DNA from: an uncultured bacterium
GTDB lineage: Bacteria; Muiribacteriota; Ozemobacteria; Ozemobacterales; Ozemobacteraceae
NCBI GenBank assembly: GCA_937949615.1
Contig: CALEDQ010000021.1
Span: forward strand, 1 to 64,000
Reading direction: 5' to 3'
DNA length: 64,000 nucleotides
Shown: piece by piece, positions 36,211 through 45,560 of the stretch
Layout of the letters: each line of letters opens with the position of its first letter
Numbering within the stretch: the stretch's first letter is position 1
Translations under genes and position numbers: made by a program
Notes under the pieces: model-generated
Told to the model about the DNA's origin: nothing
Databases searched by the model: none
The model's input: only the letters and a program-made list of their open reading frames with translations

Positions 36211-38387
36211 GCGAAAAGACCAATCTTCTACTGTCAAGCTTTCTTGAATGGCTGAATATACCGGTTCAGCTGCAGAGGCGTTTTCTGTTGCAGCTCGGTG
36301 GCTTTTTTGCCATTCTCGTGGTGATTCTGGTTATTGATCCTACCGGTTTTACTCCCGAAGTAGTAGAAGGAAAACCTGCTCCCAAGACGATCAGATGCCC
36401 GAGAACCATCAGCTTTGTCGATGAGAGCAAGACTAACGAACTGCGCACCGCCGAAATGGAAAAGGTGCAGCCGGTTTTCACACCGATCGAACAGGCCGAG
36501 GACGAAATGCTGACTCGCTTCGACCGCCACATGCTCGAAATGACCTCGTTTTATGATGAATTCAGGCGTCTTTCGACGACAGAACCGCCTCAGACACTGA
36601 TTGCTTCATATTTTCCTGGCGAAGTGCTGCTTGACGAAGAAAAACTGATACAGCTGCGCAATCTGAGAATCTCCCAGTTCGAAAAGCTTAAAACCGTTGC
36701 GCGCCGGCTTCTGCAGAATCTCAGTCAGAAGACTATAACCGCGCAGAATCTTGAAGGGGTCAGGGCAGAGGTGCGCAGTCTCGTGGACGCTTACCCCGAG
36801 AGCTCGATGTTTAAACAGATCATGACCCATCTGGTCAAAAATGCTCTGACTATAAATGCCATCGAAGATGAAAAGCTGACAAAACAGCGGCGAGAAGCGG
36901 CTGCCAGAGCGATTCAGCCGGTTAAGCGCACGTTTCAGAAAGGCCAGAAAATTGTCGAAGAAGGCATAATCGTCACCTCTGATGACTATTTCGTGATGCG
37001 CAAAATCGCCAGTCAGTTGCAGAAAAACCGTGTTCTTTCGCTGCTTGGCAACTTTCTGCTTGCACTGTTGGCAGTAGTCATTTCGCTGGTTTTTCTGCGC
37101 CTCGAAGACAAAAACATTCTATCAGACGGCGAACAGTATAAGCTGCTCGGTGTTATCTGTCTGGTAACACTGGCGCTGGCCAAAACCGCCCATGCACTCG
37201 GTGTTGCTTTCGATAAACAGTATCTTTCGATTCTGCTGACGCCTCTGCCGACCATGGCGCTTTTGATGACCATGCTGCTCGACTGTACGGTTGCACTTTT
37301 TCATGTTTTCATGCTCGGTTTGATGATGTTCGTCGTCGCCGAGTCGAACATCAGGTTCGTTGTCGTCAGTCTTTTTGGGGCAATCGCCGGTATTCTGGCC
37401 TGGCGCGCCGCGACCCGCGGCGCTGATGTCAGAAATCTCATCGGTGCCGCATGTGTCAAAACCGGCCTGGCCAGTGCTGTTGCCGTGCTCGCTTTTCTCC
37501 TGCTCGATACCGAGAGTTTTGCAACTATGGATTTGCAACAGATTGCACTGCTTACCGGTTTTGGGCTGTTGAATGGTATTTTGTCGGGTATTGTGTCGAA
37601 CGGGGTTCTACCCTACATGGAAAGCCTGTTCTCGCTGGCAACCAGTTCAAGACTGCTTGAACTTACCGATCTTTCGCAGCCGCTGCTGCGAAAACTCGCA
37701 GAAGAGGCGCCCGGCACCTATCAGCACAGCATTGCGGTTGCCACTCTTGCCGAAGCCGCCGCCAACAGCGTCAATGCTGACCCGCTTTTAACCAAGATCA
37801 GTGCCTATTTTCACGATATCGGAAAAATCAGACGTCCGATGTACTTTGCCGAAAATCAGGCCGATGAAAACCGCCACGATCAGGTAACTCCGTATATGTC
37901 GAGTCTGATTCTCATCGGTCATATCAGAGACAGTCTCGATCTTGGCCGCGAATACGGCCTGCCGGAAAGAGTGCTTTCGATCATGTCGCAGCATCATGGA
38001 ACTACCCTGATCAGCTATTTCTACGAAGAAGCCAAAAAGCTCAAAGACGGCGAAGAAGTCAATCAGGAAAGATTCAGATACCCGGGCCCGAAACCTCAGA
38101 CAAAAGAGGCGGCAATTCTTATGCTTGCCGATTCGGTTGAAGCGGCTGCGAGAACTCTGCCTCAGCATACGCACAGCAAAATCGAGGGGCTGGTTTCGAA
38201 GATTGTCGAACATAAACTTAATGATGAAAATCAGCTTGACGAGAGCGATCTGACCCTTAAGGACATCGAAAAAATCGAGCAGGTATTTGTCAGAACGCTG
38301 ACTTCAATGTACCATAGCAGAGTTGATTATCCGGGAAAACTTTCCAATCAATCAAAGGGGGCCACTGATGGAAGTTCTGATCAGTAA
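36207..38387 (+). CDS. pgpH: 7TM-HD domain c-di-AMP phosphodiesterase PgpH (YqfF)
   Basis: The 726-residue product has a first transmembrane helix (about 30-45), a long extracellular 7TM-HD sensor region (about 50-270), a cluster of six to seven hydrophobic helices (about 275-470) and a cytoplasmic HD domain with YFHDIGKIRRP (HD metal site) and later SQHHGT. Members of this family hydrolyse c-di-AMP to pApA. The GTG start overlaps the phoH stop by 4 bases. The cluster phoH-pgpH-ybeY is widely conserved. No diadenylate cyclase is seen in the window. Confidence 0.92.
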   Translation: MSEKTNLLLSSFLEWLNIPVQLQRRFLLQLGGFFAILVVILVIDPTGFTPEVVEGKPAPKTIRCPRTISFVDESKTNELRTAEMEKVQPVFTPIEQAEDEMLTRFDRHMLEMTSFYDEFRRLSTTEPPQTLIASYFPGEVLLDEEKLIQLRNLRISQFEKLKTVARRLLQNLSQKTITAQNLEGVRAEVRSLVDAYPESSMFKQIMTHLVKNALTINAIEDEKLTKQRREAAARAIQPVKRTFQKGQKIVEEGIIVTSDDYFVMRKIASQLQKNRVLSLLGNFLLALLAVVISLVFLRLEDKNILSDGEQYKLLGVICLVTLALAKTAHALGVAFDKQYLSILLTPLPTMALLMTMLLDCTVALFHVFMLGLMMFVVAESNIRFVVVSLFGAIAGILAWRAATRGADVRNLIGAACVKTGLASAVAVLAFLLLDTESFATMDLQQIALLTGFGLLNGILSGIVSNGVLPYMESLFSLATSSRLLELTDLSQPLLRKLAEEAPGTYQHSIAVATLAEAAANSVNADPLLTKISAYFHDIGKIRRPMYFAENQADENRHDQVTPYMSSLILIGHIRDSLDLGREYGLPERVLSIMSQHHGTTLISYFYEEAKKLKDGEEVNQERFRYPGPKPQTKEAAILMLADSVEAAARTLPQHTHSKIEGLVSKIVEHKLNDENQLDESDLTLKDIEKIEQVFVRTLTSMYHSRVDYPGKLSNQSKGATDGSSDQ

Positions 38388-38868
38388 CCGACAGAAACTT
38401 GTGGAAGTCGATCTTGACCAGGTTCGGGAAGTCGCCCTTGAAATAATGAGGTTCGAGGCTTCACCTGAGAATGCCGAGCTCTCGCTGGTTTTCTGTGACG
38501 ATGATTTTATCCAGAAGTTGAACAAAGACTTTCGCGGCAAGAGCGAACCCACAGATGTGCTTTCTTTTCCTATTGATGAAGAGAGCTTCGAAGCCGAAGT
38601 CAGAGTGCTTGGCGATATCGTTATCAGTACCGAAACCGCCATGCGGCAGGCCGAAAGTTTCAAGCATCCGCCGATGCTCGAAATTATCTTTCTGCTGATC
38701 CATGGCCTTCTGCACCTGCATGGCTACGATCACATTCAGAAAACCCAGCGCAAACGCATGCGCGACCGCGAAGTGACTATTTTTCAGCATCTGTGCGACC
38801 GGCGTCTTCTCAAATGCATTGTCGGTATGCCTGATCCTCTTATCAAGAGAGTTACCGAAAATGAATGA
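38368..38868 (+). CDS. ybeY: Endoribonuclease YbeY (rRNA maturation factor)
   Basis: The 166-residue metalloprotein has the HGLLHLHGYDH zinc motif and a preceding TDVLSFP(I/M)DE segment. It processes the 3' end of 16S rRNA. ATG 38368 follows AAAGGGGG and overlaps the end of pgpH by 20 bases; longer reading lies inside pgpH. Residues after the zinc motif run on for about 35 residues and end in a basic segment. Confidence 0.93.
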   Translation: MEVLISNRQKLVEVDLDQVREVALEIMRFEASPENAELSLVFCDDDFIQKLNKDFRGKSEPTDVLSFPIDEESFEAEVRVLGDIVISTETAMRQAESFKHPPMLEIIFLLIHGLLHLHGYDHIQKTQRKRMRDREVTIFQHLCDRRLLKCIVGMPDPLIKRVTENE

Positions 38869-38902
38869 AATCAGTATGGCAAGGCGGATTACTTCATAGT
38901 CT

Positions 38903-40222
38903 ATGGATGACTCTACGGCAGGCTTTTTATTCGGTGGCTGTATTTTTCTTTCGGCCTTCTTTTCGTGTTCAGAAACGGCGTTTTTTTCGCTTTCTCCCCT
39001 GAAACTGAAAAGACAGGAAGTAGAGGGTGACGCTCGGGCCGGTGAAATCCTCAAGGTAATTTCTGATAAGCAGCGTCTGATGCTTTGTTTATCAATGGGA
39101 AGCACCATGGTGAATGTCTCTGCCGTGGTGCTGGCTGTCCATTTTTTTTATGGCTGGCTGCCCGGGTCAGGGCTTGCAATCTGTGAAGGCTCGGGCTCTA
39201 TGTTGTGCGGACTGCTGGCAGTTATGCTTATGACGGCAGTGCTTTTATTTTTTGGTGAAATCGTGCCGCGCACTATCGCTATTTTTGGCGGCTATAAATA
39301 CTGCCGGCTTGTCGTTAAGCCACTGCGCCTGTTTCTCATGTTCACTTATCCGGTGACCGCGATTTCGGTCTGGACCATCAAAAAATTTCTGCCGCGTTAT
39401 TCAGACTGGAACAGTCAGCTCGGCTGCTCCTCATCGTTTGAAGAAATAGACAGTTACGTGAATCTCGGCGAAGAGGCCGGAATCATCGAACATGACGAGA
39501 AAGAAATGATCAGTTCGGTGTTCGAATTCGGAGACACTCTGGTACGCGAAGTAATGGTGCCCAGACCTGATATTATTGCAATGCCGATCAATACTACGCT
39601 TCCAGAATTGCTGAAATTTATCCGCGAGGACGGTCATTCGAGGTTTCCGGTCTATGACGGCAGCATGGATAAAATTCTCGGCATCCTTTATGTTAAAGAC
39701 GTTTTAATCAAGCTTGACGAGATTCATCAGTCATACGATCTGTTCAAGCTGCTGCGCTCACCGTTTTTCGTGCCTGAGACGAAAAAGCTCGACGATCTGC
39801 TCAGCGAATTTCAGAAGCGCAAGCAGCATCTGGCCATGGTTATTGATGAATATGGCGGAGTTTCTGGGCTGGTTACCATTGAAGACCTGCTCGAAGAGAT
39901 CGTCGGCGAAATCGTCGACGAATATGATCTCGAAGAACAGGAACCTCTGACCAGCCTCGATGAAAACGTCTACAGTGTCGATGCCCGTTTCAGTATCAGC
40001 GATCTTGAAACCGAGCTCGAGTGTGAATTTGATTACGAAGACTCAGAGACGGTCGGCGGGTTTGTTCTTGAAAAACTTGGTCGCATACCGCAGAGAGGCG
40101 AAATTTTTGAGCAGCCCCAGGGCACTTTCCAGGTAACAGAAATTAAAGGAAACCGCATTCTGCGAGTCAGATTCACGATGAAGCCAGAAGCCTGTGAAGA
40201 TGTCGAACCAGGTAGAGACTAA
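38903..40222 (+). CDS. CNNM/CorC-family membrane transporter (DUF21-CBS-CorC_HlyC)
   Basis: A 439-residue hemolysin-C/CorB-family protein. The DUF21 membrane domain (about 1-150; the first helix contains FFSCSETAFFSL, a classic DUF21 motif) is followed by two CBS domains (about 200-330; TLVREVMVPRPDIIAM, then FPVYDG and VIDEYGGVSGLVTIEDLLEEIVGEI) and a CorC_HlyC domain (about 350-430). Family members export Mg2+ or maintain cation balance. The start lacks a strong ribosome-binding site. Placement after ybeY and before era is typical of this gene. Confidence 0.9.
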   Translation: MDDSTAGFLFGGCIFLSAFFSCSETAFFSLSPLKLKRQEVEGDARAGEILKVISDKQRLMLCLSMGSTMVNVSAVVLAVHFFYGWLPGSGLAICEGSGSMLCGLLAVMLMTAVLLFFGEIVPRTIAIFGGYKYCRLVVKPLRLFLMFTYPVTAISVWTIKKFLPRYSDWNSQLGCSSSFEEIDSYVNLGEEAGIIEHDEKEMISSVFEFGDTLVREVMVPRPDIIAMPINTTLPELLKFIREDGHSRFPVYDGSMDKILGILYVKDVLIKLDEIHQSYDLFKLLRSPFFVPETKKLDDLLSEFQKRKQHLAMVIDEYGGVSGLVTIEDLLEEIVGEIVDEYDLEEQEPLTSLDENVYSVDARFSISDLETELECEFDYEDSETVGGFVLEKLGRIPQRGEIFEQPQGTFQVTEIKGNRILRVRFTMKPEACEDVEPGRD

Positions 40223-40250
40223 ACGGTAGCCATAAGAGTCATGGATAGCG

Positions 40251-40256
40251 TAGAAT
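40251..40256 (+). promoter_or_regulatory. Possible -10 element for the DUF502 gene (leaderless arrangement)
   Basis: TAGAAT lies 9 bases before the ATG at 40266, the same distance as at 14135-14140. No clear -35 is seen and there is no Shine-Dalgarno. A transcript from here would begin at or near the ATG. Confidence 0.3.
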
Positions 40257-40265
40257 ATCAAAATT

Positions 40266-40976
40266 ATGAAGCTGCCGATTGAACACGAACGATTGAACCG
40301 CACTCTTGACGATGCCGGTCAGAAGCTTAATGAGCTGCTTGGGCAGATGCGAAAGTATCTGATAACCGGTGTTCTGGTTCTTGTGCCTTTTGTCGTTACC
40401 ATATACATTATGTATGCCTTCTTTCAGATTACCGATGGGTTGCTGGGTGTGGCAGTCAGCCGGGCTATCGGTTATCGTATTCCTGGAATGGGGTTGATTC
40501 TGACTGCGCTGATCTGCGTCTCGGTTGGCATGATTGCGCAGAATTATTTCGGAAAAAGAATTATTGCCAGCGTCGACAATTCACTTGAGCAGATACCCGG
40601 CGTGAGATCTCTGTATAACGGTATAAAACAGGTTGCCGACGTTATTGTGCGTAATACGAGAAGCGAATTCAAGCGGGTTGTTCTGCTCGAATACCCAAAA
40701 GAAGACAGCTGGGTACTTGGTTTCGTCACCGGTGACTTTCTTCTTCAGACCGGCTCTGATCGTCTCGATGATGATATGGTTTCGATATTCGTTCCGACCA
40801 CTCCCAATCCTACTTCTGGCTTTCTGCTGATCATCAGCAAAAAGAAGATAATTGATACGCACATGGATATTGAAGATGCGATGAAAATTGTAATTTCCGG
40901 TGGTCTGGTGCAGCCAGGGCGGTTGCCTGAGCAGACTGCCGGCGAAACTGCCGAAGATTTTGTTATTCCACATTGA
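40266..40976 (+). CDS. DUF502 family membrane protein
   Basis: A 236-residue protein with two transmembrane helices (about 31-52: YLITGVLVLVPFVVTIYIMY; about 75-95: GLILTALICVSVGMIAQNYFG). The helices are followed by a conserved cytosolic stretch with IPGVRSLYNGIKQVAD and FVPTTPNPTSGFLLI, which is the DUF502 hallmark. The biochemical role of the family is not established. It lies between the CNNM transporter and the DUF3048 gene and shares their direction. Confidence 0.85.
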   Translation: MKLPIEHERLNRTLDDAGQKLNELLGQMRKYLITGVLVLVPFVVTIYIMYAFFQITDGLLGVAVSRAIGYRIPGMGLILTALICVSVGMIAQNYFGKRIIASVDNSLEQIPGVRSLYNGIKQVADVIVRNTRSEFKRVVLLEYPKEDSWVLGFVTGDFLLQTGSDRLDDDMVSIFVPTTPNPTSGFLLIISKKKIIDTHMDIEDAMKIVISGGLVQPGRLPEQTAGETAEDFVIPH

Positions 40977-40994
40977 TACTGCGAGGAAGATTTC

Positions 40995-42974
40995 ATGATC
41001 AGAACAGGTGTCGTGGTTCTCTGTATGGTTGCTGTGCTGGCCTTCTGGCCTGCTTCTGCTGTTGCTCAGGGCGGTAACATCGAAGAGATAAGACAGTATT
41101 TCGAGCTTCGCGATACGATCAGTCTGATGAATCTTGAAATGAAGAGGGCTCTGTCGCCGGATTCGCGTTCGTCTCTTCTGTCTGAACCTGATGTCGACAA
41201 CCGTCTGAGCAATTTTATCAGCTTTATTCAGGGCCGCATTGATAACTTTTCTCAGAGTGACACGCCGCTGAAATATCATTATGTAAAGAAACTCAATGTC
41301 ATTTTTGCCGAAACCCGGCAACTGCAGAGTGCTTTGAGTCAGAAACTCAAAACCGTTCTGCCGGCACCTCAAAGCATGCCCATTGCAGCTTTGGTTGCCT
41401 CTGAGACCGCAAGAGAAGAATTGAAGGTTCAGCCAAAACCCTTTTTTGATTCGATTGGTATGAGAACTCTCGCACCCGGTAAAACCGCGCCTTCGACTGA
41501 TTTTTCCAAGCCCCGCTATGATCTGGTTAAAACGCCGGTGCATCGGCCGGTGGTCCAGCCGGCCAGGGTAACCACAACGCCGGAAGGAGCCGTCAGCAAA
41601 ACCCCTGCAACTTCTGCGGTTTCAGCATCAGAAAAGATTGCAGCGCCGGTTGTGCCGGTGAAACCCTCCGAAAAGACAAACCCGCAGCAGGCTGTGGCAG
41701 CAGTTAAGCCTGATATCGAGGTTGTGCCGCCGCCTCAGACTGCTGACACGAAGAAACTGGCAATGGCAGTCGATAAACCCCGGGTGAACGAACCGGCAAA
41801 ACCGGTTGAAGTCAAGCCTGCTCCGGCAGTCCAGACGGTTAAGCCGGTTGCCCCGGCCAGAGTGGTCGAGCCGGTTAAAGTTGTCGAACCGGTCAAACCT
41901 GTCGAAACTGTTATAAAACCAGAGCCGGTTAAGCCGGCAGAGCCTGTGAAACCGGTTGTAACGGTTGAGAAACCGGCTCCGGTAATCCCGCCGGGAACCG
42001 GTGTGATGCGTCCTCTGGCGATCATGATCGAGAATCACAATCAGTCAAGACCCCAGAGCGGTCTCGATCAGGCTGATGTGGTTTATGAAATGCCGGTTGA
42101 AGGTGGTATTACCAGATTCATGGCCATTTATACCAAAGCTCCCGGTTTGATCGGGCCGGTAAGAAGCTGTCGTGAATACTTCATCGACCGGGCCCTTGAG
42201 GTTGATGCCCTGTATGTTCATTGTGGCGGCAGCCCGTCGGGCTATAACTACATTTCTAAAACAAAAATAAATTCAATTGACGAGATCAAGTGGGGTGACC
42301 CGTTCTTTCGTGATAAGAACCGCAAAGCGCCACACAATCTTTATGGCAACGGCAAAGATGTATATGAATTCATGTCTGCGAAAGTCGGCATGCGGCTTGC
42401 AACTGCTCCGGTTCTGCTGAAATATGGTCAGCGCTCGTCGAGCGTGTCGACTGAACCGGTTCTGACTGCCAAAATCAGATATCATGGCAATTACAGCCTC
42501 GAATTGAAGTATGAAGATGGTGCCTGGCAGCGCTACATGAACGATGTTCTGCACATCGATCGCGAAACGAAAAAGCCGTTGCGGGCTTCGGCCGTGGTTA
42601 TTCAGGTGGCAGCCATGAAAACCGTCGACACTGTCGGTCGTCAGGAAATCAGTTTTATCGGCAGCGGCACCGCCTGGATTCTCGAAAAAGGTCAGCGCAC
42701 GAAAGTGACCTGGCACAAGGAAACGCCGAAATCGCTGACCGTCTACAAGGATGCCGCCGGGCAGGAATACCTTTTCCCAAAAGATCTGCAGGTATGGGTG
42801 CAGGTGGTCTCGCCGATTCACAAACTTTTCTTCAATGGCAAGGAAGAGGAAAAACCCGCAGTTGTGGCCGACAAATCGGCTGCAGCTGCCAATGCGTCGT
42901 CTCCGGCTGCAATCCCGGCAGTTTCTGCCCCTGCAGTGGCCAGTTCGACCACCGACCCAGGAAAGCAGGGATAA
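40995..42974 (+). CDS. Secreted DUF3048 (YerB-like) protein with Pro/Lys/Val-rich spacer
   Basis: A 659-residue exported protein. The signal peptide (MIRTGVVVLC, hydrophobic core, ASAVAQ) is followed by a helical N-terminal region (about 25-125). Residues of about 175-330 are a low-complexity spacer rich in P, V, K and E with repeated (V)EPVKPVE units, which may span peptidoglycan. DUF3048 follows (about 335-600): PLAIMIENHNQSRPQSGL, then VYEMPVEGGITRFMA and GPVRSCREYF. A short Ala/Ser/Pro-rich tail ends it. The family includes YerB of Bacillus subtilis, of unproven function in the envelope. It ends one base before the era start. Confidence 0.87.
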   Translation: MIRTGVVVLCMVAVLAFWPASAVAQGGNIEEIRQYFELRDTISLMNLEMKRALSPDSRSSLLSEPDVDNRLSNFISFIQGRIDNFSQSDTPLKYHYVKKLNVIFAETRQLQSALSQKLKTVLPAPQSMPIAALVASETAREELKVQPKPFFDSIGMRTLAPGKTAPSTDFSKPRYDLVKTPVHRPVVQPARVTTTPEGAVSKTPATSAVSASEKIAAPVVPVKPSEKTNPQQAVAAVKPDIEVVPPPQTADTKKLAMAVDKPRVNEPAKPVEVKPAPAVQTVKPVAPARVVEPVKVVEPVKPVETVIKPEPVKPAEPVKPVVTVEKPAPVIPPGTGVMRPLAIMIENHNQSRPQSGLDQADVVYEMPVEGGITRFMAIYTKAPGLIGPVRSCREYFIDRALEVDALYVHCGGSPSGYNYISKTKINSIDEIKWGDPFFRDKNRKAPHNLYGNGKDVYEFMSAKVGMRLATAPVLLKYGQRSSSVSTEPVLTAKIRYHGNYSLELKYEDGAWQRYMNDVLHIDRETKKPLRASAVVIQVAAMKTVDTVGRQEISFIGSGTAWILEKGQRTKVTWHKETPKSLTVYKDAAGQEYLFPKDLQVWVQVVSPIHKLFFNGKEEEKPAVVADKSAAAANASSPAAIPAVSAPAVASSTTDPGKQG

Positions 42975-42975
42975 G

Positions 42976-43866
42976 ATGAGCAAATTTGGAGCAGTAGGGG
43001 TATTCGGCCGGGCAAATGCAGGCAAGTCAACGCTGGTTAACGCTCTTGTCGGCGAGCGTGTTTCAATCGTTTCGAAGCGCCCGCAGACTACCCGCAAGCG
43101 TATTCTCGGGATTCTGACCCAGGATGACTGTCAGCTGGTTTTCTGCGATACTCCGGGCCTGCATACGGTCAAGAACAAGCTCGACGCCTTCATGCACGAA
43201 GAGATTCTCGCTACCGTCAAGGGGCTGCAGGCAGGCATGTATCTGGTTGATCTTGGCGACATCAGACATGAAGAAGACAGGGCCTATCTGGCGCAGCTGA
43301 ACCCTGAAAGCGGCATGCCCATGTTTCTGGTACTCAATAAAACTGATCTTGTCGAAGCTGACCGCATCGAGTTTGCCGTCAAGCTTTATCATGAGTATTA
43401 CCCGTTCGACAAGGTTTTTGCCGTTTCGGCCGGTAAAAAACAGGGGCTCGAACCGCTGCTGAAATCTCTCAGACGTGCTGTTCCAGAGGGGCCGCATGCC
43501 TATGACCCCGATTACTATACCAGTCAGACCGAGCGCGAGATCGTTGAAGAAGTGGTCAGGGAAGTGGTTCTGCAGAATTATTTTCAGGAAGTGCCGCATT
43601 CGCTGGCCGTTCAGGTCGAGCAGTTCACCGAACGTGAAAATGGCAAAACTTTTGTTGAGGCGACCCTGTATGTTGAAAAGGAAGGCCACAAGAAGATAAT
43701 CATCGGAAAAGGCGGCGAGGGAATAAAGAATCTTGGACAGATTGCAAGGCAAAGGTTGAACAGCCTGCTCGGACGTGATATTTTTTTACAGTTGTGGATA
43801 AAAGTCAGAGCAAACTGGCGCCGTGATGAGCAGTGGATCGAGCGGCTTGGCTACCGTAAAAAGTAA
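42976..43866 (+). CDS. era: GTPase Era
   Basis: A 296-residue ribosome-assembly GTPase that binds 16S rRNA. G1 is GRANAGKST, G3 DTPG, G4 NKTD, and the C-terminal KH domain has IIGKGGEGIKNL. Ala in place of the usual Pro after GR(P)NxGKS is a mild variant. ATG 42976 has AGGG upstream and follows the DUF3048 stop by one base. An in-frame ATG at 42751 lies inside DUF3048 and is rejected. Confidence 0.96.
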   Translation: MSKFGAVGVFGRANAGKSTLVNALVGERVSIVSKRPQTTRKRILGILTQDDCQLVFCDTPGLHTVKNKLDAFMHEEILATVKGLQAGMYLVDLGDIRHEEDRAYLAQLNPESGMPMFLVLNKTDLVEADRIEFAVKLYHEYYPFDKVFAVSAGKKQGLEPLLKSLRRAVPEGPHAYDPDYYTSQTEREIVEEVVREVVLQNYFQEVPHSLAVQVEQFTERENGKTFVEATLYVEKEGHKKIIIGKGGEGIKNLGQIARQRLNSLLGRDIFLQLWIKVRANWRRDEQWIERLGYRKK

Positions 43867-43875
43867 GGAAACAGG

Positions 43876-45558
43876 ATGAATTCAATTCTTATCATAGTTA
43901 TTGTTGTGGTTATCTTTCTGCTCGTTTTCGTGATGTTTTCTCTCGACGATCATGAAGAGGAAGAAGGATTTCTCAACGATGAAACACCGGCAGCTGAAAA
44001 GACCGAGGCTTTGCCGGCCGCTCAGTCCGATGTCGAAGTAGTTCCGGCCGTGCCGTCTCAACCGGTTGTTGCGGCTGCAGTCAGCCATAAAGAGCCAGAA
44101 AAAGCTTCTGAAAAAGCTCCTGAAAAGCCTGTTGAAAAGGCTCCGATACCTATAAGCCGGGTAGAAGCGGCTGATCACGTACAACTCACCGAGGCCGGCA
44201 GCGAAGAAGATCTGCGTTTTCGCATCATGCTTGACCAGCGCCTGCCTCTGCCTGCAACCGTAGAAGAAGTTCAGGCGGTGGTGGCGTCAGTTCAGCTGCG
44301 TTTTCCCGAAGATGTGCTTTTTGACGCTGAGCGTTGTCTGAAGCTGGTTGCGCGTGCCGAAAGTGTCTTTGACAAGGAATTTTCGTTCCGCTTTGCTTCA
44401 TTTGCCGGCTCTCAACTCGACCGCTTCTGGTTTTTTGCCCGTGAAGAGGGGCGTGATGATCCTCTGTTCGAAGCTCTGGTAGTTGCTTACGAGGTGATTC
44501 TGCGTTTTAAAAAAGCTCTAGAGAATGACAGCCTGCTGCGCGAAGGCAAGGCGAGAGTCACTGTTGGTCTCGCCATGGGCAAAATGCTCAAGGTGGGTCG
44601 CGGTATTGCGGCTGTGCCAAGCTGGGTTGGTAAGCCGGTTTATCTGGCAGAAACTCTGGCAGAGGCTGCCGAAGATTTTACCATTTACGTCGATGGTGAA
44701 ATTCATAAGGCGGCTTTACCGCTGTTTGATTTTTGTGAATGGAACCCGATCAAGCTTAGAACACCTTTGCCGGCTATGCCCGTTTTTAAACTCGCCGGCT
44801 GGAACAGCCCGGATGAGATCACTGCTTTCGTCAGCAGCAAGGATGCTGCGGTTCGTCGTGCTGTTGCTGTCGCTTATCGCTATATGAATCTCGATGACAA
44901 AATAAAACCTCTGGTTGAACTGTTGTCTGATCCTGACGAGCGGGTTGCACTTGAGGCGCTTGCGACAGTCAAGGAAATTGGCAGTGAAAGCTCGCTTGGG
45001 CTGTTGAAGAGAATGTTTCCTGAAACCCAGGACCCGATTTATCGTGCGGCGATCATCGATGCCTTTGGCGCGATCGGCAGCAGTGAAATGATACCGGTGG
45101 TTCTCGGTTCCACCAAAGAAGCCAACTGGAAAGTCAGACTGTCGGCGGCCCGCGCTCTGTACAAACTGGCCGGAAAAGATGCTCTGCGCCATCTCGAATC
45201 ATTGCTTGAAGATGCCGACGGTTCGGTCAAGGCTGCGGTTAATGGCATTTTCTTTCGCGAGACCGCAAAAAAGGAATTTGTTGAAAGCCTCTCTGATCTG
45301 CTTGGCGATCTCAGCAAGAGAACCCGCAGGGTGGCGGTTGAAGAACTGCTTGCGATCGAAACTGAAAGCACCGTTAAGACAGTCGTTAATGTTTTTGCTG
45401 AACAGGAAGCTGATCTGCAGAAATTCATTCTGAACAGACTAGAAGCCAGTCGCACCAAAATACTCTACCAGTGCTTCATGACCTTGTTTAAAAATTCAGG
45501 CGAAAAGATGCGGCCCAGTATAGTTGAGGCTGTTCGACGCGCCGGTCTGGTGAGTTGA
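43876..45558 (+). CDS. Membrane-anchored HEAT-repeat protein with a nucleotidyl-cyclase-like region
   Basis: A 560-residue protein. One N-terminal transmembrane helix (MNSILIIVIVVVIFLLVFV) is followed by an acidic/proline-rich linker with EKAPEKPVEK repeats (about 25-105). A middle region (about 110-290) has a stretch, ARVTVGLAMGKMLKVG then WVGKPVYLAETLAE, with the pattern of the C-terminal half of class III adenylyl/guanylyl cyclases (GI..G....G....VG..V..A..L). The two metal-binding Asp residues were not found, so it would be catalytically inactive. Residues of about 300-560 form HEAT-like repeats. The N-terminus could be tethered to the inner membrane with the rest in the cytosol. It is followed by a sigma-54 regulator, 2 bases away. 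Possibly a scaffold or sensor for that regulator; this is inference. Confidence 0.65.
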   Translation: MNSILIIVIVVVIFLLVFVMFSLDDHEEEEGFLNDETPAAEKTEALPAAQSDVEVVPAVPSQPVVAAAVSHKEPEKASEKAPEKPVEKAPIPISRVEAADHVQLTEAGSEEDLRFRIMLDQRLPLPATVEEVQAVVASVQLRFPEDVLFDAERCLKLVARAESVFDKEFSFRFASFAGSQLDRFWFFAREEGRDDPLFEALVVAYEVILRFKKALENDSLLREGKARVTVGLAMGKMLKVGRGIAAVPSWVGKPVYLAETLAEAAEDFTIYVDGEIHKAALPLFDFCEWNPIKLRTPLPAMPVFKLAGWNSPDEITAFVSSKDAAVRRAVAVAYRYMNLDDKIKPLVELLSDPDERVALEALATVKEIGSESSLGLLKRMFPETQDPIYRAAIIDAFGAIGSSEMIPVVLGSTKEANWKVRLSAARALYKLAGKDALRHLESLLEDADGSVKAAVNGIFFRETAKKEFVESLSDLLGDLSKRTRRVAVEELLAIETESTVKTVVNVFAEQEADLQKFILNRLEASRTKILYQCFMTLFKNSGEKMRPSIVEAVRRAGLVS

Positions 45559-45560
45559 TA

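Noticed and set aside
42751..42975. N-terminal extension of era
   Set aside because: It lies inside the DUF3048 gene; ATG 42976 gives the normal Era N-terminus and has its own ribosome-binding site.
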